Below, piece after piece: positions 43,947-56,005 of a stretch of DNA of 64,000 nucleotides. The stretch comes from Phymatolithon calcareum (Eukaryota > Rhodophyta > Florideophyceae > Hapalidiales). The notes beneath the pieces were generated by a model, which had not been told where the DNA came from, did not search any database, and saw only the letters and a list, made by a program, of their open reading frames with translations. The DNA lies in the NCBI GenBank assembly GCA_977006965.1, contig OZ345352.1:3596001-3660000 (forward strand), read 5' to 3'. Within the stretch, counting starts at the first letter, position 1, and every line of letters begins with the position of its first letter. Made by a program: the position numbers and the translations under genes.

Positions 43947-45006
43947 GCATCCGAACGCAATATGTATTCTCAGCAAGTGCCTCAGACCTTCAAGGAAGCC
44001 ACCTCAAATAGAAATTTCGACTTTTGGTCACTAGCCATTCACAAAGAACATTCGTCACCTTTTCAAAACAGCACTTGGGAGCTTGTTCCGCGCAACTCCG
44101 ACATGAACGTCCTTGCGTGTAAATATGACTTCAAAGTCAAGGATACAGGCCCGAAGTTCGAATCGTAGCAAAAGGGTTCCGACAGTTGCATGGGGTGGAC
44201 TATGGTGAGACATATGCCCCAGTCGTTAAGTTCATATCGATTCGTATCCTACTTTCAAGAGTTGCTGTCCATGACCTGGAACTGCACCAAATGCATGTTG
44301 TTACAGCTTTCCTGCATGGCGACTTTGACGACGACATCTTTGTGGAAGTTCCACCAGGATTTCGAGATCCCATGCATCCCGACTTGGTGTGCAAGCTCCT
44401 CAAAGCACTATACGGCCTAAAGCAAGCTCCGCGACAGTGGCATGCCAAGATCGACAAGTTCCTTATCGACGACTTCGGCTTCTCAAGTAGTCCCAACGAT
44501 CCATGTCTATACGTTCGGCACAAGTCAAACAGCATCATGATCATAGCGTTGTATGTGGATGACTTGCTACACCTACTCCAATGGAGTCAAGCAATAAGAA
44601 CACGTCAATCGATGAACTCTATATCACGGAGTCCTTTGCAGACGAAGTCCCTTATCGTCCAGCTATCGGATGCCTCATGTACTTAACTTTCAGAACTCGT
44701 CCAGACATCTCGGACTCGGTCGGAAAGCATTCTTCGTATTTCGAGAAACCCCTCAAGCATCATTGGATGTGTGGTAAGCGTGTACTGCGGTACATTTCAG
44801 GTACTAGAGACCACGGGATTCTGTTCTGTGCAAGTGGCAGCTTGGTTCCAGACGGGTACACAGACGCGAATTGGGCAGGATGTCGTGAGACAAGGCAATC
44901 AACAAGTGGGTATGTTTTCCTTCTTGCAGGGCGAGCCGTAAGGCGGCGTTCGAAGAAGCAAACCATCGTTGCCACGTCGAAGCGGAGTACATCGCTTCGA
45001 GTGCCG
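43947..45006 (+). pseudogene. U copia pol fragment, linker to RNase H
   Basis: It runs SQQVPQTFKEATS, then NVLACKYDFKVKDTG. A deletion frameshift lies near 44155, followed by HGVDYGETYAPVVKF and reverse transcriptase to YVDDLL. There a deletion removes the segment up to the PTPMESSNKN region, with a frame change. RNase H begins and is cut at GTGCCG by the S LTR. It is the outermost host in the nesting series. Confidence 0.86.
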
Positions 45007-45451
45007 TGTTGTTCTAGGTTATGGATAAGATGAGATGAATGAAAATCTTTGGTTGGAAAGAAATGGTTGAGGAGAAGTTGGGTTGTGAGTGAATGAGTTC
45101 CTTGGTTTATTGACTTGGCGAACCTCAGGTCAAGACTATATAGACCTGAGAACTCAAGCAGACTTGATCAAAACCCTAATTGACGACGGAGACACACTAA
45201 CCCTAAACAAGTTTGTCATACTATCATATGACACGTGTAACATGAAAAAAATGAAAAATCATCTACTGAGTGAGGGGAGTATGATTATCCTACTCTTATC
45301 ATACTCTGACACGTGTCACTGCCAATCTTCTTGATCCAAAGCGCTGAGACACTTTGACTTTCGACTTGACACGTGTACACGTGTACCAAGATCATACCTT
45401 GATATTGAAGTGTGTTTGCGACTAGAGCTCCAAGCAATCACACTTACAACA
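45007..45451 (-). repeat. S 3' LTR
   Basis: The LTR runs TGTTGTTCTAGG to CTTACAACA, 445 bp, with the polypurine tract on the right. The left flank is TGCCG in U. In the conserved inverted repeat, GATTATCCTACTC replaces GATTATCATACTC. Confidence 0.88.
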
Positions 45452-46258
45452 CTCCCCCTTGATCGAGGGACACGACGACCTCCTCGCGCATATACCCATG
45501 TCATGTGCGAACTTGGCCGTCTTGACACGATCGAGTGGCTTGGTGAGTGCATCCGCAATCATCAACTCAGTACTACAATACTTGATAGATATCTTGCCCG
45601 TGGCAACCACATCACGAACATAGTGATATTGGATGTCTATGTGCTTGTTCCTCTGAGTGATGGCCGCGTTTCGCCCGGTCGCGATCGCACTTTGACTGTC
45701 AGTGTACAGGGTCATGGCGGATGGCTTCTCGAGACCTTGAACATCGGCAATGAGTCTTGACAACCAGACAGATTCCTTGGCGGCGGCACACGAAGCGATG
45801 TATTCCGCTTCACATGTTGAAGTGGCGACGATGGTTTGCTTCTTTGAACGCCAGCTTATGGCTCCCCCTGCAAGAAGGAACACATAGCCACTCGTGGACC
45901 GTCTTGTCTCAACACATCCCGCCCAATCCGCATCCGTGTAACCGATTGGAACCAAACTCCCACTTCCACCAAACAAATTCCGTGATCTCGAGTACCCGCA
46001 ATATATCGCAGAACACGCTTCACGCCCATCCAGTAACGTTTGAGAGGCTTTCCGCAGAACGAAGACAGCTTTCCGATCGAGTCCGAGATGTCTGGGCGTG
46101 TACCAACCATTAAGTACATGAGACTTCCGATGGCTGGACGGTATGGAACTTGTTCATCGACGAGCTGAGTGATGTCGACTTCACCGGTTCCGGTGTTCTT
46201 GTTGCTTGACTCCACAGGGGTTGGTGCTGGTTTCGAGTTCTCCATGCCGAAACGTTCC
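45452..46258 (-). pseudogene. S gag-pol, RNase H end
   Basis: RNase H (YTDSQSAIATGRN, then ADALTKPLDRVKTAKFA) and the preceding connection domain are interrupted by a one-base deletion near 45975 and end at the T insertion after GTTCC. The open frame runs past the usual end into the LTR. The gene continues at 52178. Confidence 0.9.
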
Positions 46259-46712
46259 TGTTGGAAATGTGACTGCTTGGAGCTCTTGTCGCAGTACACA
46301 TTATCCTTTGTCATAAGTCTCTAACCATTTCTCATAAGTTATGATAGAATCAATCCATGTTTTCTCATCTTTACTGACAATGTAGCCGGTCAATCATTTT
46401 CTTGATTGATCTTGTCATTGTCAGTAATTCAATCATTTCGTTGATTGAATCAATCACAGTCAACATTTCAATCGTTTAGTTGATTGATTCAATCACAGTT
46501 AGTAGTGCAATGAGCATCAGAAGGCCTATCATACCTCAATCTGAGGCCTATATAAGACCCGGATCTGATGCCCCGACTCAATAAACCAAGGAACATCTCA
46601 CAACCAACCCAACCATGTCAACCATGTCAACCATGTCAACCATGTCAACCACCTCTACCATGTCAACCACCTCAACCATCTCAACCATCAACGTCCAAAC
46701 CTCCATCCAACA
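46259..46712 (+). repeat. T 5' LTR
   Basis: The 454-bp LTR has repeated TTGATTGA/TCAATCA dyads at about 46390-46500, TATATAAG near 46550, AATAAA near 46581 and a 9-bp minisatellite (CCATGTCAA and variants, about 46612-46690). The 3' LTR (427 bp) has fewer 9-bp units, mostly CCATCTCAA. Confidence 0.92.
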
Positions 46713-47459
46713 AGTTATGGGCCCAGATAACGCGTAATCAACCAGCGCTATCACCTTACCGAGGAGTCCTCCTTCGCTCTCGGTAATTTATTCTCAACCA
46801 ATTTTCATCATCAAAAGTTTTAAAACCCTGTGGTATCTGCGCCATCCATCGGCCACCCAAAGCGACTCTGCACAGAGTATAGTCTACGAAACAGTCTGAC
46901 ATCATCCGTGCTCTGCTACGTGGTGAAAGGGATATACGCTTGAGAAATCAAGTAGTCTTCCGAGTATCCACCTGGACGCATCTCGGCTCTGCAGAATTCT
47001 GTTGTGTGATTGGAAGGAAATCTGAAAGACTTGTTGGAGTACGGTTTACCGATTTGAAAGACAGTCTGCCACGCACAGCGCGTGGTCAGTAGGCCCCGTA
47101 TACTCATCTTCAAGGAAAAGGTCGCAATTATAGCCTCACGAAGTACTTGCTCGGTGGGGTGTGCCAACATCAACATTGGAATTTAGGACATTGGAATTGA
47201 CGGATACGTCTTGCAGTGCGTGTTGTCGGCTGCAGGTTCTGGTGTTCCAAAACGCCACAAGAGGTAAACGGCCTAGAGCCAGCCCTATCTTCAAGAGGTA
47301 TACGGCCTAGAGCCATCCCCAGATCAAGCTCCGGGTCACACTGGCTCGACGCGAATTTCCTATAAGGGATAGATTGCCTTGATAGTTAACTTTTGTTAAC
47401 TCGCAGTGGACTCCCCGAACGGATCTTCGACAAGATTTCAAGAAACCCCAGTCCAAAAT
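46713..47459 (+). other. T primer-binding site and leader
   Basis: AGTTATGGGCCCAG (46713-46726) is the half-tRNA primer site with one change. The leader carries one repeat-module core at about 47210-47250 (CTTGCAGTGCGTGTTGTCGG), then a duplicated GAGGTATACGGCCTAGAGCC (about 47260-47320). There is no zinc-finger ORF and no frame I can support. Confidence 0.78.
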
Positions 47460-50400
47460 ATGGACAACTCGCAAGGAACGCTGAAGGTCGAAAAACTCAC
47501 CGAGACCAATTTCCACGCTTGGAAACAGAGAATTAAGCTAGTACTATCATTCCGCGAGCTCGATGAGTACATCGAGGTAAGCCCTCCAGCAAGGGACACA
47601 GACGAGTTCAAAGTCTGGCGTCGACATGACAAGAAGGCTAAAGCGATTATTGGTCTATCCCTTTCCGATGCCCATCTCGAACATGTACGAGGTGTCGAAA
47701 CGGCGAAAGAAATGTGGCAGGCGATTCTCAACATATTCGAACGCCATACTCTTCTTAACAAACTCGCCGCTCGTCGCAAGTTCTATACCGCCACAATGCT
47801 CGAGGGCGAAAAGATACTGCCATACACCAACCGAATTCGTCAGCTCGCATCCACACTCAAATCAATGGGTGTTGACATCGACGACAAGGAAATGGCAATC
47901 GCTGTCCTGAATGGTCTTCCGGATCGTTATGACAGTCTCATCAGTGCCTTAGACGCACTTGGGAACGAGGACGAGACATTCTCTCTCGAGTTTGTCAAGA
48001 GCCGACTTCTACAAGAGGAGCAACGTATGACTATGCGTCTCGAAGCCTCCTCGGAGAAGTGTGAGTCCACGGCTCTTGTAAGTGCAACTCAAAATGGGTC
48101 ATACGCCTACGACCATTGCGATCATTGCAATCGAGCTGGACATCCTTCTCTCAGGTGTTGGGTCAAGTTTCCACACCTTGCACCACCGGTATACAAACCT
48201 CCGGGTCGAAAAGGAAAGAAGGACAAACCGAGTGCCTTAATTGCTGGTGAAACAGAATCTATTCGTGTCATGTCTGATTCTGACTACGTTTGCTTAATGG
48301 CAAAGGTTCGAAACTCAAACATTCCCGAAAAGTCCACGTCATGGATTATCGACTCCGGAAGCACATCCCACATGACATTCGATCGTTCAATCTTTGTCTC
48401 ATACACGGAAATGAGGTCGACAGTCGAAATGGGAACTAGAGCAACTGCAACCATAGCAGGAAAGGGAGATGCCATCGTGACACTCAGCATTAACGGAAAA
48501 CAGTCTCAATGTATGCTCCAAAACGTTCTTCATATTCCGGACTTTGGTTATTCGCTCCTTTCCGTTTGTAAACTGGACGTGTATGGGTATGGGATCTTAT
48601 TCAAAAGCAAACGGTGCTACATCAAAGCACATGATGAGATTATCGCCCAAGGTACTCTCCGCAAAGATCTATACATTCTAGATCGTCCGGAGAACAAACC
48701 CATGTCCAAGGAAACATCCCTCGTCAGCCTACAGCTATGGCACGAGCGTTTCGCGCATGTCAGTCCTACTGGAATCTCTGGCATGGCACGCCATGGGGTT
48801 GTGAAAGGATTGAATATCGATCCTGGGTCTTCGCCGGACAATGTATGCAAAGGTTGCATTGATGGGAAAGCACATCGTGCTCCTATCCCGAAGTCTAGTG
48901 GTTCTCGCTCGGACGCACTTCTCGATCTCGTGCATTCCGACGTTCTCGGTCCAATTGACATCCCATCACTAGGTGGCTCTCGGTATTTCATCACGTTTAT
49001 CGATGATCACTCGAAATGGACTACAGTGTTCACCATGCGAAAGAAGTCTGAGAGCTTCGAGTGCTTTCAGAAATTTCACAAATACGCTGAAACGCACACC
49101 GGAAGAAAGCTGAATCACCTCAACGTACATCAGTTCTCACCGGCACCTAAGCTCAAAGCTATTCGGACCGATAACGGAGGAGAATACCTGTCAAATGAGT
49201 TCAAGTCATATCTTTCAGAGCACGGTATTCACCATCAACTCACAGTTGCTTACACTCCTCAACAGAATGGGGTTGCTGAGCGCATGAACCGCACTTTACT
49301 CAACTTAGTGCGCTCGATGCTTCATCACAAAGGCATCGAGAAGAAGTTCTGGGCTGAAGCACTGTCAACTGCTGTGTACGTCCGAAATCGAGTTACGTCG
49401 CGAGGACTTCCTTCGAACACGACCCCCCATCACATATGGATGGGAGCAGCACCAAACTTGGAACACTTACGCGTATTTGGCGCTAAGTGTTGGTACGTGA
49501 TTCTGTTGTCATAATATTATTTGATCAAAACGACTAGGCCACGTGTCCGGTGTGGATTGTTGACAGAAGAAGTGAACCAAGGATATTTATATCCAACAGA
49601 TTCCGAAAAAGAAGGTCAAGAAACTCGACTCTCGTACTCGTGAAGCGATCATGATGGGATACTCGTTTCCATCTAAGGGATACAAGTTATGGGATCCGAA
49701 TGCATGCAAGGTGATCGTATCTCGGGATGTTATATTTGACGAATCGGCATGCGAAACTGAGAAACCTAAAACGGATGTACCAATCAGTTTTCCAAATGCA
49801 GGGTTTGACCAAAGCTTTCACGATGCATTTGAAACCGAGGAAGCTACCGAAATTCCTTCAGCGATAATCAAGGTCGAGCAGAAACCCAACTATGCCGACA
49901 TCCGTGAGGTTGCCGTGAAAGTCGAGGACGTTGCAGTGGAGGGAACCGTGGACGAACGAAAGGGCAATGGTGATGGACAGCACAGTGGCTCTAAAGAAGA
50001 ATCTATCTCAACTTCTCATGCTGACGCAACTCCTGAGTTAGTCGCAAAACCCATACTTCGTCGATCCACTCGTGTCTCAAAGCCACCAAGTGATTTCTGG
50101 AATGCTGGTCCGCATACAGTCATGTTGGCTCTCGAATCCGCCAAATTTGCAACTGAAACTGCTTTGTCTTCTCAAGAAGTTCCGCAGACTTTCAGAAGTG
50201 CCACGTCGAAAGACAACGTTGACTATTGGTCCCCTGCGATTGAGAAAGAACACTCATCTCTCATGCGCAACAAGACTTGGACATTAGTACCACGCGAATC
50301 CGGAATGAACGTTCTCCCTTGCAAATATGTGTTTAAAGTCAAGGACACTGGCCCGAAAGCTCGCATTGGCGCGAAAGGGTTCCGACAGGTGCACGGTGTG

Positions 50401-51729
50401 GATTACGGCGAAACATATGCCCCAGTCGTGAAGTTCACATCAATTCGGATTCTTCTCGCTACGGTGGCTGTTCATGATCTCGAACTTGTCCAAATGGATG
50501 TCGTCACTGCATTCTTGCACGGAGAATTGGATGAAGATATTTACATGGAGGTTCCCGCTGGATTTCGTGATCCCAAGCGTCCTGACCTCGTGTGTAAGCT
50601 GTTGAAGGCGCTGTACGGGATAAAACAAGCTCCCCGGCAATGGCATGCGAAAATTGATGATTTCTTAATCAATGAACTCGGATTTACAAGCAGTCCGAAT
50701 GATCCGTGCCTGTATGTTCGGCACACTTCTAAGAGCATTATGATCATTGCACTGTACGTCGATGACTTGCTCATTGCCGGCAACGACACTGTTGCCATTG
50801 CATGGATGAAGGGGGAGCTTAACCGGCGATTTGAGATGAAGTATCTTGGAAACGCAAGCGTATTCCTCGGATTAGAGATCCGTCGGGATCGTGATCTCCG
50901 AACATTGCACCTATCGCAGAAGTCGTACGCGGAAACAGTTTTGAAACGGTTTAACATGGATAATTCTTAACCGGTACCAACGCCGATGGAGCCTTACAAG
51001 AAAACCAACAACGTACATGAACTCGACATCACGGAATCTGTCTCATCTGAGGTTCCGTATCGCCCTGCAATTGGAAGTGTTATGTATCTGATGGTTGGAA
51101 GTCGGCCGGATATCTCGGATGCTGTCGGAAAACTCTCTTCCTTCTGTGAGAATCCACTGCAAATCCATTGGACGGCTGTTAAGCGTGTTTTACGTTACAT
51201 CGCCGGAACTCGTAATCATGGGATTCTGTTTGGCAAAGACAAGAGTTTGACGCCAGTGGGGTTTAGCGACTCCGACTGGGCAGGCTGTCAAGAAACTCGT
51301 AAGTCGACAAGTGGATACGTCTTCATACTTGCAAGGGGAGCAATTAGCTGGCGATCCAAGAAGCAAACCATTGTCGCGACATCGTCATGTGAGGCTGAAT
51401 ACATTGCTGCATGTGCTGCTGCGAAAGAAGCAGTCTGGCAATCGCGATTGGTTTCCGACATACTTGGTGTCAACAAGCCATCTCGCATGCTCATCTTCTC
51501 GGACAACCAAGGCGCTATATCATCGACTCAAAACGAGGCAATTACCCAACGAAACAAACATATTGATATTCAATATCATTATGTTCGCGAAGCTGTGGCA
51601 ACCGGGATAGTGGAATTCAAGTACTGTCCGACGGAGTTCATGGTCGCTGATGCACTTACGAAACCACTAAGTCGAATCAAGGTATCCGAGTTCGCGGAAA
51701 AGATGGGATTGTATCCTGCATGTTCGTAA
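47460..51729 (+). pseudogene. T gag-pol polyprotein, nearly complete
   Basis: The ATG at 47460 opens MDNSQGTLKVEKLTETNF. The Gag CCHC knuckle CDHCNRAGHPSLRC starts at residue 220 and the protease DSG at 298. Integrase has D494, D571 and E607, a D-x35-E spacing. After AKCWYVI a 95-bp TG...CA insertion plus duplicated GATTC breaks the frame. It resumes with PKKKVKKLDSRTRE, a longer linker than in siblings, reverse transcriptase YVDDLLIAGND, an in-frame TAA at 50968-50970 (Lys in siblings) and RNase H (SDNQGAISSTQNE). It ends YPACS at 51727-51729. Two lesions keep it from being intact. Confidence 0.94.
49504..49598 (+). mobile_element. 95-bp TG...CA miniature LTR-like insertion
   Basis: TGTTGTCATAATATT at one end and TATATCCAACA at the other are flanked by the perfect 5-bp duplication GATTC (49499-49503 and 49599-49603). 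It holds TTGATCAAAACGAC, CCACGTGTCC and GAACCAAGG, short motifs found in the same order in the full LTRs. It therefore looks like a drastically shortened solo LTR mobilised by a copia integrase. There is no coding capacity. It disrupts T pol. Confidence 0.75.
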
Positions 51730-51750
51730 GCTTCTTCGATCGAGGGGGAG

Positions 51751-52177
51751 TGTTGGAAATGTGACTGCTTGGAGCTCTTGTCGCAGTACACATTATCCTT
51801 TGTCATAAGTCTCTAGCCATTTCTCATATGTTATGATAGAATCAATCCATGTTTTCTCATCTTTACTGACAATGTAGCCGGTCAATCATTTTCTTGATTG
51901 ATCTTGTCATTGTCAGTAATTCAATCATTTCGTTGATTGAATCAATCACAGTCAACATTTCAATCTTTTAGTTGATTGATTCAATCACAGTTAGTAGTGC
52001 AATGAGCATCAGAAGTCTTATCATACCTCAATCTGAGGCCTATATAAGACCCGGATCTGATGCCCCGACTCAATAAACCAAGAAACATCTCACAACCAAC
52101 CTAACCATCTCAACCATCTCAACCATCTCAACCACCTCAACCATCTCAACCATCAACAACCAAACCTCCATCCAACA
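51751..52177 (+). repeat. T 3' LTR
   Basis: The 427-bp partner of 46259-46712 starts TGTTGGAAATG and ends CATCCAACA. Besides the shorter minisatellite it differs at a few bases (for example TCTAGCC against TCTAACC). Confidence 0.92.
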
Positions 52178-55100
52178 ATTCCAAGACTGACTGAGCGTAG
52201 ACCGACTGCGAACGGTGAAGAGTTCGAATTGTGCTATCTCGGCGAATTTCAAGTCCAAGACAAACATTAGCTTCTCCAAGGTCCTTCATCTCGAATCGCT
52301 TGTTCAGCTCCCCCTTGATCCACGAAATAGCAAAAGTATCGTTTCCGGCAATCAGCAAGTCATCCACAGATAGCGCGATGATCATGATGCTGCTTGACTT
52401 ATGCCGGACATAAAGACAAGGATCATTGGAACTACTTGAGAAGCCGAGCTGGTCGATGAGGATCTTGTCGATCTTGGCATGCCACTGTCGCGGTGCTTGC
52501 TTCAGGCCGTATAGTGCCTTCAAGAGCTTGCAAACAAGGTCAGGACGCTTGGGATCTTGAAATCCAGACGGAACCTCCATGTAGATGTCTTCGTCAAGGT
52601 CACCATGCCAGAAAGCCGTAACAACATCCATTTGGTATAGTTCCAAAGCATGGACAGCAACGGTTGCAAGTAGGATACGAATCGAGGTGAACTTTACGAC
52701 TGGGGCATACGTTTCACCGTAGTCCATCCCATGCACCTGTCGGAACCCTTTCGCAACAATGCGAACTTTAGGGCCTGTATCCTTGACCTTGAAGACAGAC
52801 TTGCACGGTAGAACGTTCATGCCAGGCTTGCGAGTGACCAACTTCCAAGTGTTGTTGCGGGTTAGTGACGAGTGTTCATTCTCAATGCCCGGAGACCAGA
52901 AGTCGACATTTTTAATTGAAGTTGCTTCCTTGAAGGTCTGAGGCACTTGATGAGAAGACAAACCGGTTTCAGATGCAAGGTTGACGGACTCGAAGGCCAG
53001 CATAGCAGTATGCGACGGAGCGTTCCAGAAGTCAGTGGGTGGTTTTGAGACCCGAGCTGACCTACGCAGAATGGGCTTGGCGATCATCGGAGATGTTTCG
53101 TCAGAACCAGATGGAGATATAGGTTGTTCTCCACCATCTGCTTGCTCACCTTCGTCAATGTCCTTCTCGATGCTCTTATCGTCTACATCTGAAATGACCT
53201 TACCTTCAACCGTATCATCACTCAGTTTGATTTATGGATTTTCAAGTGATACATTGGTTTCGGTCTCATCGAATCCGCAATTCGATTCATTGAACGTCAC
53301 GTCCCTTGACACAATCACTTTCCGCAAGTCCGCATCCCACAGCTTATACCCTTTTGATGCCAACGAGTATCCCAGCATAACCGCCTCACGAGTACGACTG
53401 TCGAGTTTCTTCACTTTCTTCTTCGGAATCACGTACCAACACTTGGCGCCAAATACGCGCAAGTGTCCCAAATCTGGAGGGGCACCCATCCATATGTGAT
53501 GGGGGGTCGTGTTCGAAGGAAGTCCTCGTGACGTAACTCGGTTGCGCACATACACAGCAGTTGCCAACGCTTCAGCCCAGAACTTCTTCTCGATACCTCT
53601 GTGATGGAGCATCGAGCGCACTAAGTTGAGAAGTGTGCGGTTCATGCGTTCAGCCACCCCATTTTGCTGTGGGGTGTAAGCGACTGTGAGCTGTTGATGG
53701 ATGCCGTGTTCCGCAAGATATGCCTTGAACTCGTTTGAAAGGTACTCGCCTCCATTGTCGGTCCTAATAGCTTTGAGCTTAGGTGCTTTCGAGAAGTTCT
53801 GTATGTTCAAGTGCTTAAGCTTTCTACCTGTACGGGTTTCAGCGTACTTGTGAAACTTCCGAAAACACTCAAAGCTCTCCGATTTCTTTCGCATGGTGAA
53901 TACCGTGGTCCACTTGGAGTGATCATCGATGAATGTGATGAAGTACTGTTATCCTCCAAGGGACGGAATGTCGATAGGACCAAGAACGTCTGAATGTACG
54001 AGATCGAGAACAGCGGTAGAGCGAGAATTACTGCACTTTGGAATCGGAGCACGATGACCTTTGCCGGCAAGACAATCATTACATGGATGTGTGGACTGTG
54101 AGTTGGGAGCAATCTTTACACCTTTCACCACCCCATGGTTTACCATTCCGGTAACTCCAGTGTGGTCAACATGCGCAAGTCGTTCATGCCAGAGCTGTAG
54201 GCTCGCGAAACAGGAAACTTTGTTAAGTTCATTTCCATCTGCAAGGTCTAGAGAGTAGAGACTTTTGCGTAGAGTACCTGTTGCGATAGTGTCATGATGA
54301 GCTTTCACATAGCAACGGCTGTTCTTGAACGTTATACCATAGCCGTACTCATCCATTTTTGAGACAGACAATAGAGAGTATCCAAAGTCGGGTATGTGCA
54401 TAACGTCCTTGAGCTTTAGTTTTAACGATTTGCCGTTCACGTTAAGCGTAATGATGACATCACCTTTTCCAGCGATTGTGGCCTGTGCTTTGGTTCCCAT
54501 TTCGACGGTTGAAGATATTTTGGTGTATGAGCAGAAGATTGAACGATCGAACGTCATATGCGATGTACTACCAGAGTCAATGATCCATGACTTTGACTTC
54601 TCGGAAATATCAGAATCGCACACCTTGACCATCAGGCATACAAAGTCGGAATCGGACATAACTCGAACATGTTCCGATTCATCGGTCAGGAATGCAGCTG
54701 GTTTCGTTTGCTTTCCATTCCGATTTTTGTATCCTTCAGGAGCAAGGTGTGGAAACCTGGTCCAACATTTCACACTTTTATGTCCAGATCGATGACAATG
54801 TTCACAGTAGTCACGAATTCGTTCTCCATCGCGTCTGGCAGTGAAAAGTGCAGCAGTCTCAGCTTTGACGGTTGATGCTTCGACACGCATTGAGATGCGT
54901 TGCTCTTCCTGGAGTAGTCGACTATTCACGAATTCAAGTGAGAATGATTCGTCTTCATTGCCGAGAGCATCAAGTGCACTTATCAAGCTGTCGCAGCGTT
55001 CGGGAAGTCCGTTCAATACAGCCATGGTCATTTCTTTATCGTCAATATCGACACCCATTGACTTGAGGGTGGATGCGAGTTGGCGAATGCGGTTCGTATA

Positions 55101-55423
55101 GGGCAGTATTTTCCCGTCCTCGAGCATAGTGGCAGTGTAAAACTTGCGTCTAGCGTCCAGTTTGTTCAAAAGAGTGTGTCGTTCGAAGATATTGAGAATC
55201 GACGTCCACATTTCTTTGGCCGTTTCGACATCCTGCACATGCTCGAGATGTTCGTCTGAAAGCGAGAGACCGATAATAGCCTTTGCCTTATTGTCATTAC
55301 GACGCCAGAGCTTGAAATCATCGGAATCTCGTGCCGGTGGATCGTTCTCTATGAACTCGTCGAGTTCGCGGAATGATAGTACTAGCTGAATTTTCTGTTT
55401 CCAAGCATGGAAATTGGTCTCAG
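52178..55423 (-). pseudogene. S gag-pol, Gag to reverse transcriptase
   Basis: In minus sense the gene starts abruptly in Gag at TNFHAWKQKIQLVLSF and runs through the CCHC knuckle (CEHCHRSGHKSVKC), protease, integrase, the complete linker AFESVNLASETGLSS and reverse transcriptase to the T insertion. The active-site segment reads SVDDLLIAGND, where the first residue of YVDD is Ser. In-frame TAA codons sit at 53949-53951 (Ser in siblings) and 53232-53234 (Gln). The first 15 Gag codons, leader and 5' LTR are missing; Gag of D abuts at 55423/55424. Confidence 0.92.
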
Positions 55424-55819
55424 TGTCGATGCAAGTTGTCGGATTCGGTTAGTGAGTGCCAAAATGTTTTCGTCTTCTGTCATGGTCGCAGTATAAAACT
55501 TGCGACGAGCGGCTAGTTTGTTGAGCAGAGTATGCCTCTCGAAGACGTTCAGAATACAAATCCACATTTCTTTCGCAATCGACACATCGCGAACATGCTC
55601 GAGGTGCTCATCGGAGAGGGAAAGACCAATATGTGCCATGGCTTTTCGATCGTATTTGCACCAATCGCGATAGCTTTCTGAGTCGATGGACGGAGGATCA
55701 TCGTGAATGTAGTCATCAAGCTCGCGTAGAGACAAGAGAAGCTGGATCTTCTGTTTCCATGAGTGAAAGTTGGTGTTATTGAGCTTATCAACTTTTACAG
55801 CTCCGAGTCCGGAATCCAT
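55424..55819 (-). pseudogene. D gag, N-terminal fragment
   Basis: The ATG at 55819 opens MDSGLGAVKVDKLNNTNF, a Gag homologous to but distinct from the dominant family (RELDDYIHDDPPSIDS). It is open through FERHTLLNKLAARRKFYTAT to RIRQLAST at 55424, where it joins S Gag near its own N-terminus. The rest of D Gag, the protease and the integrase N-terminus are not in the window. The zinc-finger leader ORF ends only 28 bp upstream of this ATG. Confidence 0.85.
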
Positions 55820-55847
55820 AGTTAGAACAAGTGTTAATTATTTATAA

Positions 55848-56005
55848 TCACTTGTTTCTGGCAAGGCTAAGACTTCTAAAATGCTTACGACTAACTAGAT
55901 GTTTGTCGTAATTGTGCTGGTTATCAAATTTCTTGTTACACAATTTGCAAAAATGGAAGCCTTGGTTGTTTTTGAAGTCGACTCGGTTGCGACACTTCTT
56001 CTTCT
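55848..56005 (-). pseudogene. D leader zinc-finger ORF, C-terminal part
   Basis: After a Lys run the frame reads KCRNRVDFKNNQGFHFC and carries the finger C-x2-C-x12-H-x5-H (CKLCNKKFDNQHNYDKH, then LVSRKH), ending LARNK at the stop 55848-55850. This matches finger 2 of the M1 leader protein in position and spacing. The first part is cut off at the P1 LTR and corresponds to 8352-8900 in the other duplicate copy. The gene lies immediately upstream of D gag. Confidence 0.75.

Larger units (their letters stand above)
46259..52177 (+). mobile_element. T: complete Ty1/copia-type retrotransposon
   Basis: The 5,919-bp element lies between LTRs 46259-46712 and 51751-52177, in S pol, with target duplication GTTCC on the left and ATTCC on the right (one mismatch). 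Its order is LTR, primer-binding site, 733-bp leader, gag-pol, polypurine tract GATCGAGGGGGAG and LTR. The LTRs are a separate family from the others. The element is damaged only by a 95-bp insertion and one nonsense codon in pol. Confidence 0.94.

Noticed and set aside
46568-46786. Proline/cysteine repeat ORF (CQPCQPCQP) at the T LTR edge
   Set aside because: It is the translation of the 9-bp LTR minisatellite running into the leader; no sign it is a gene.
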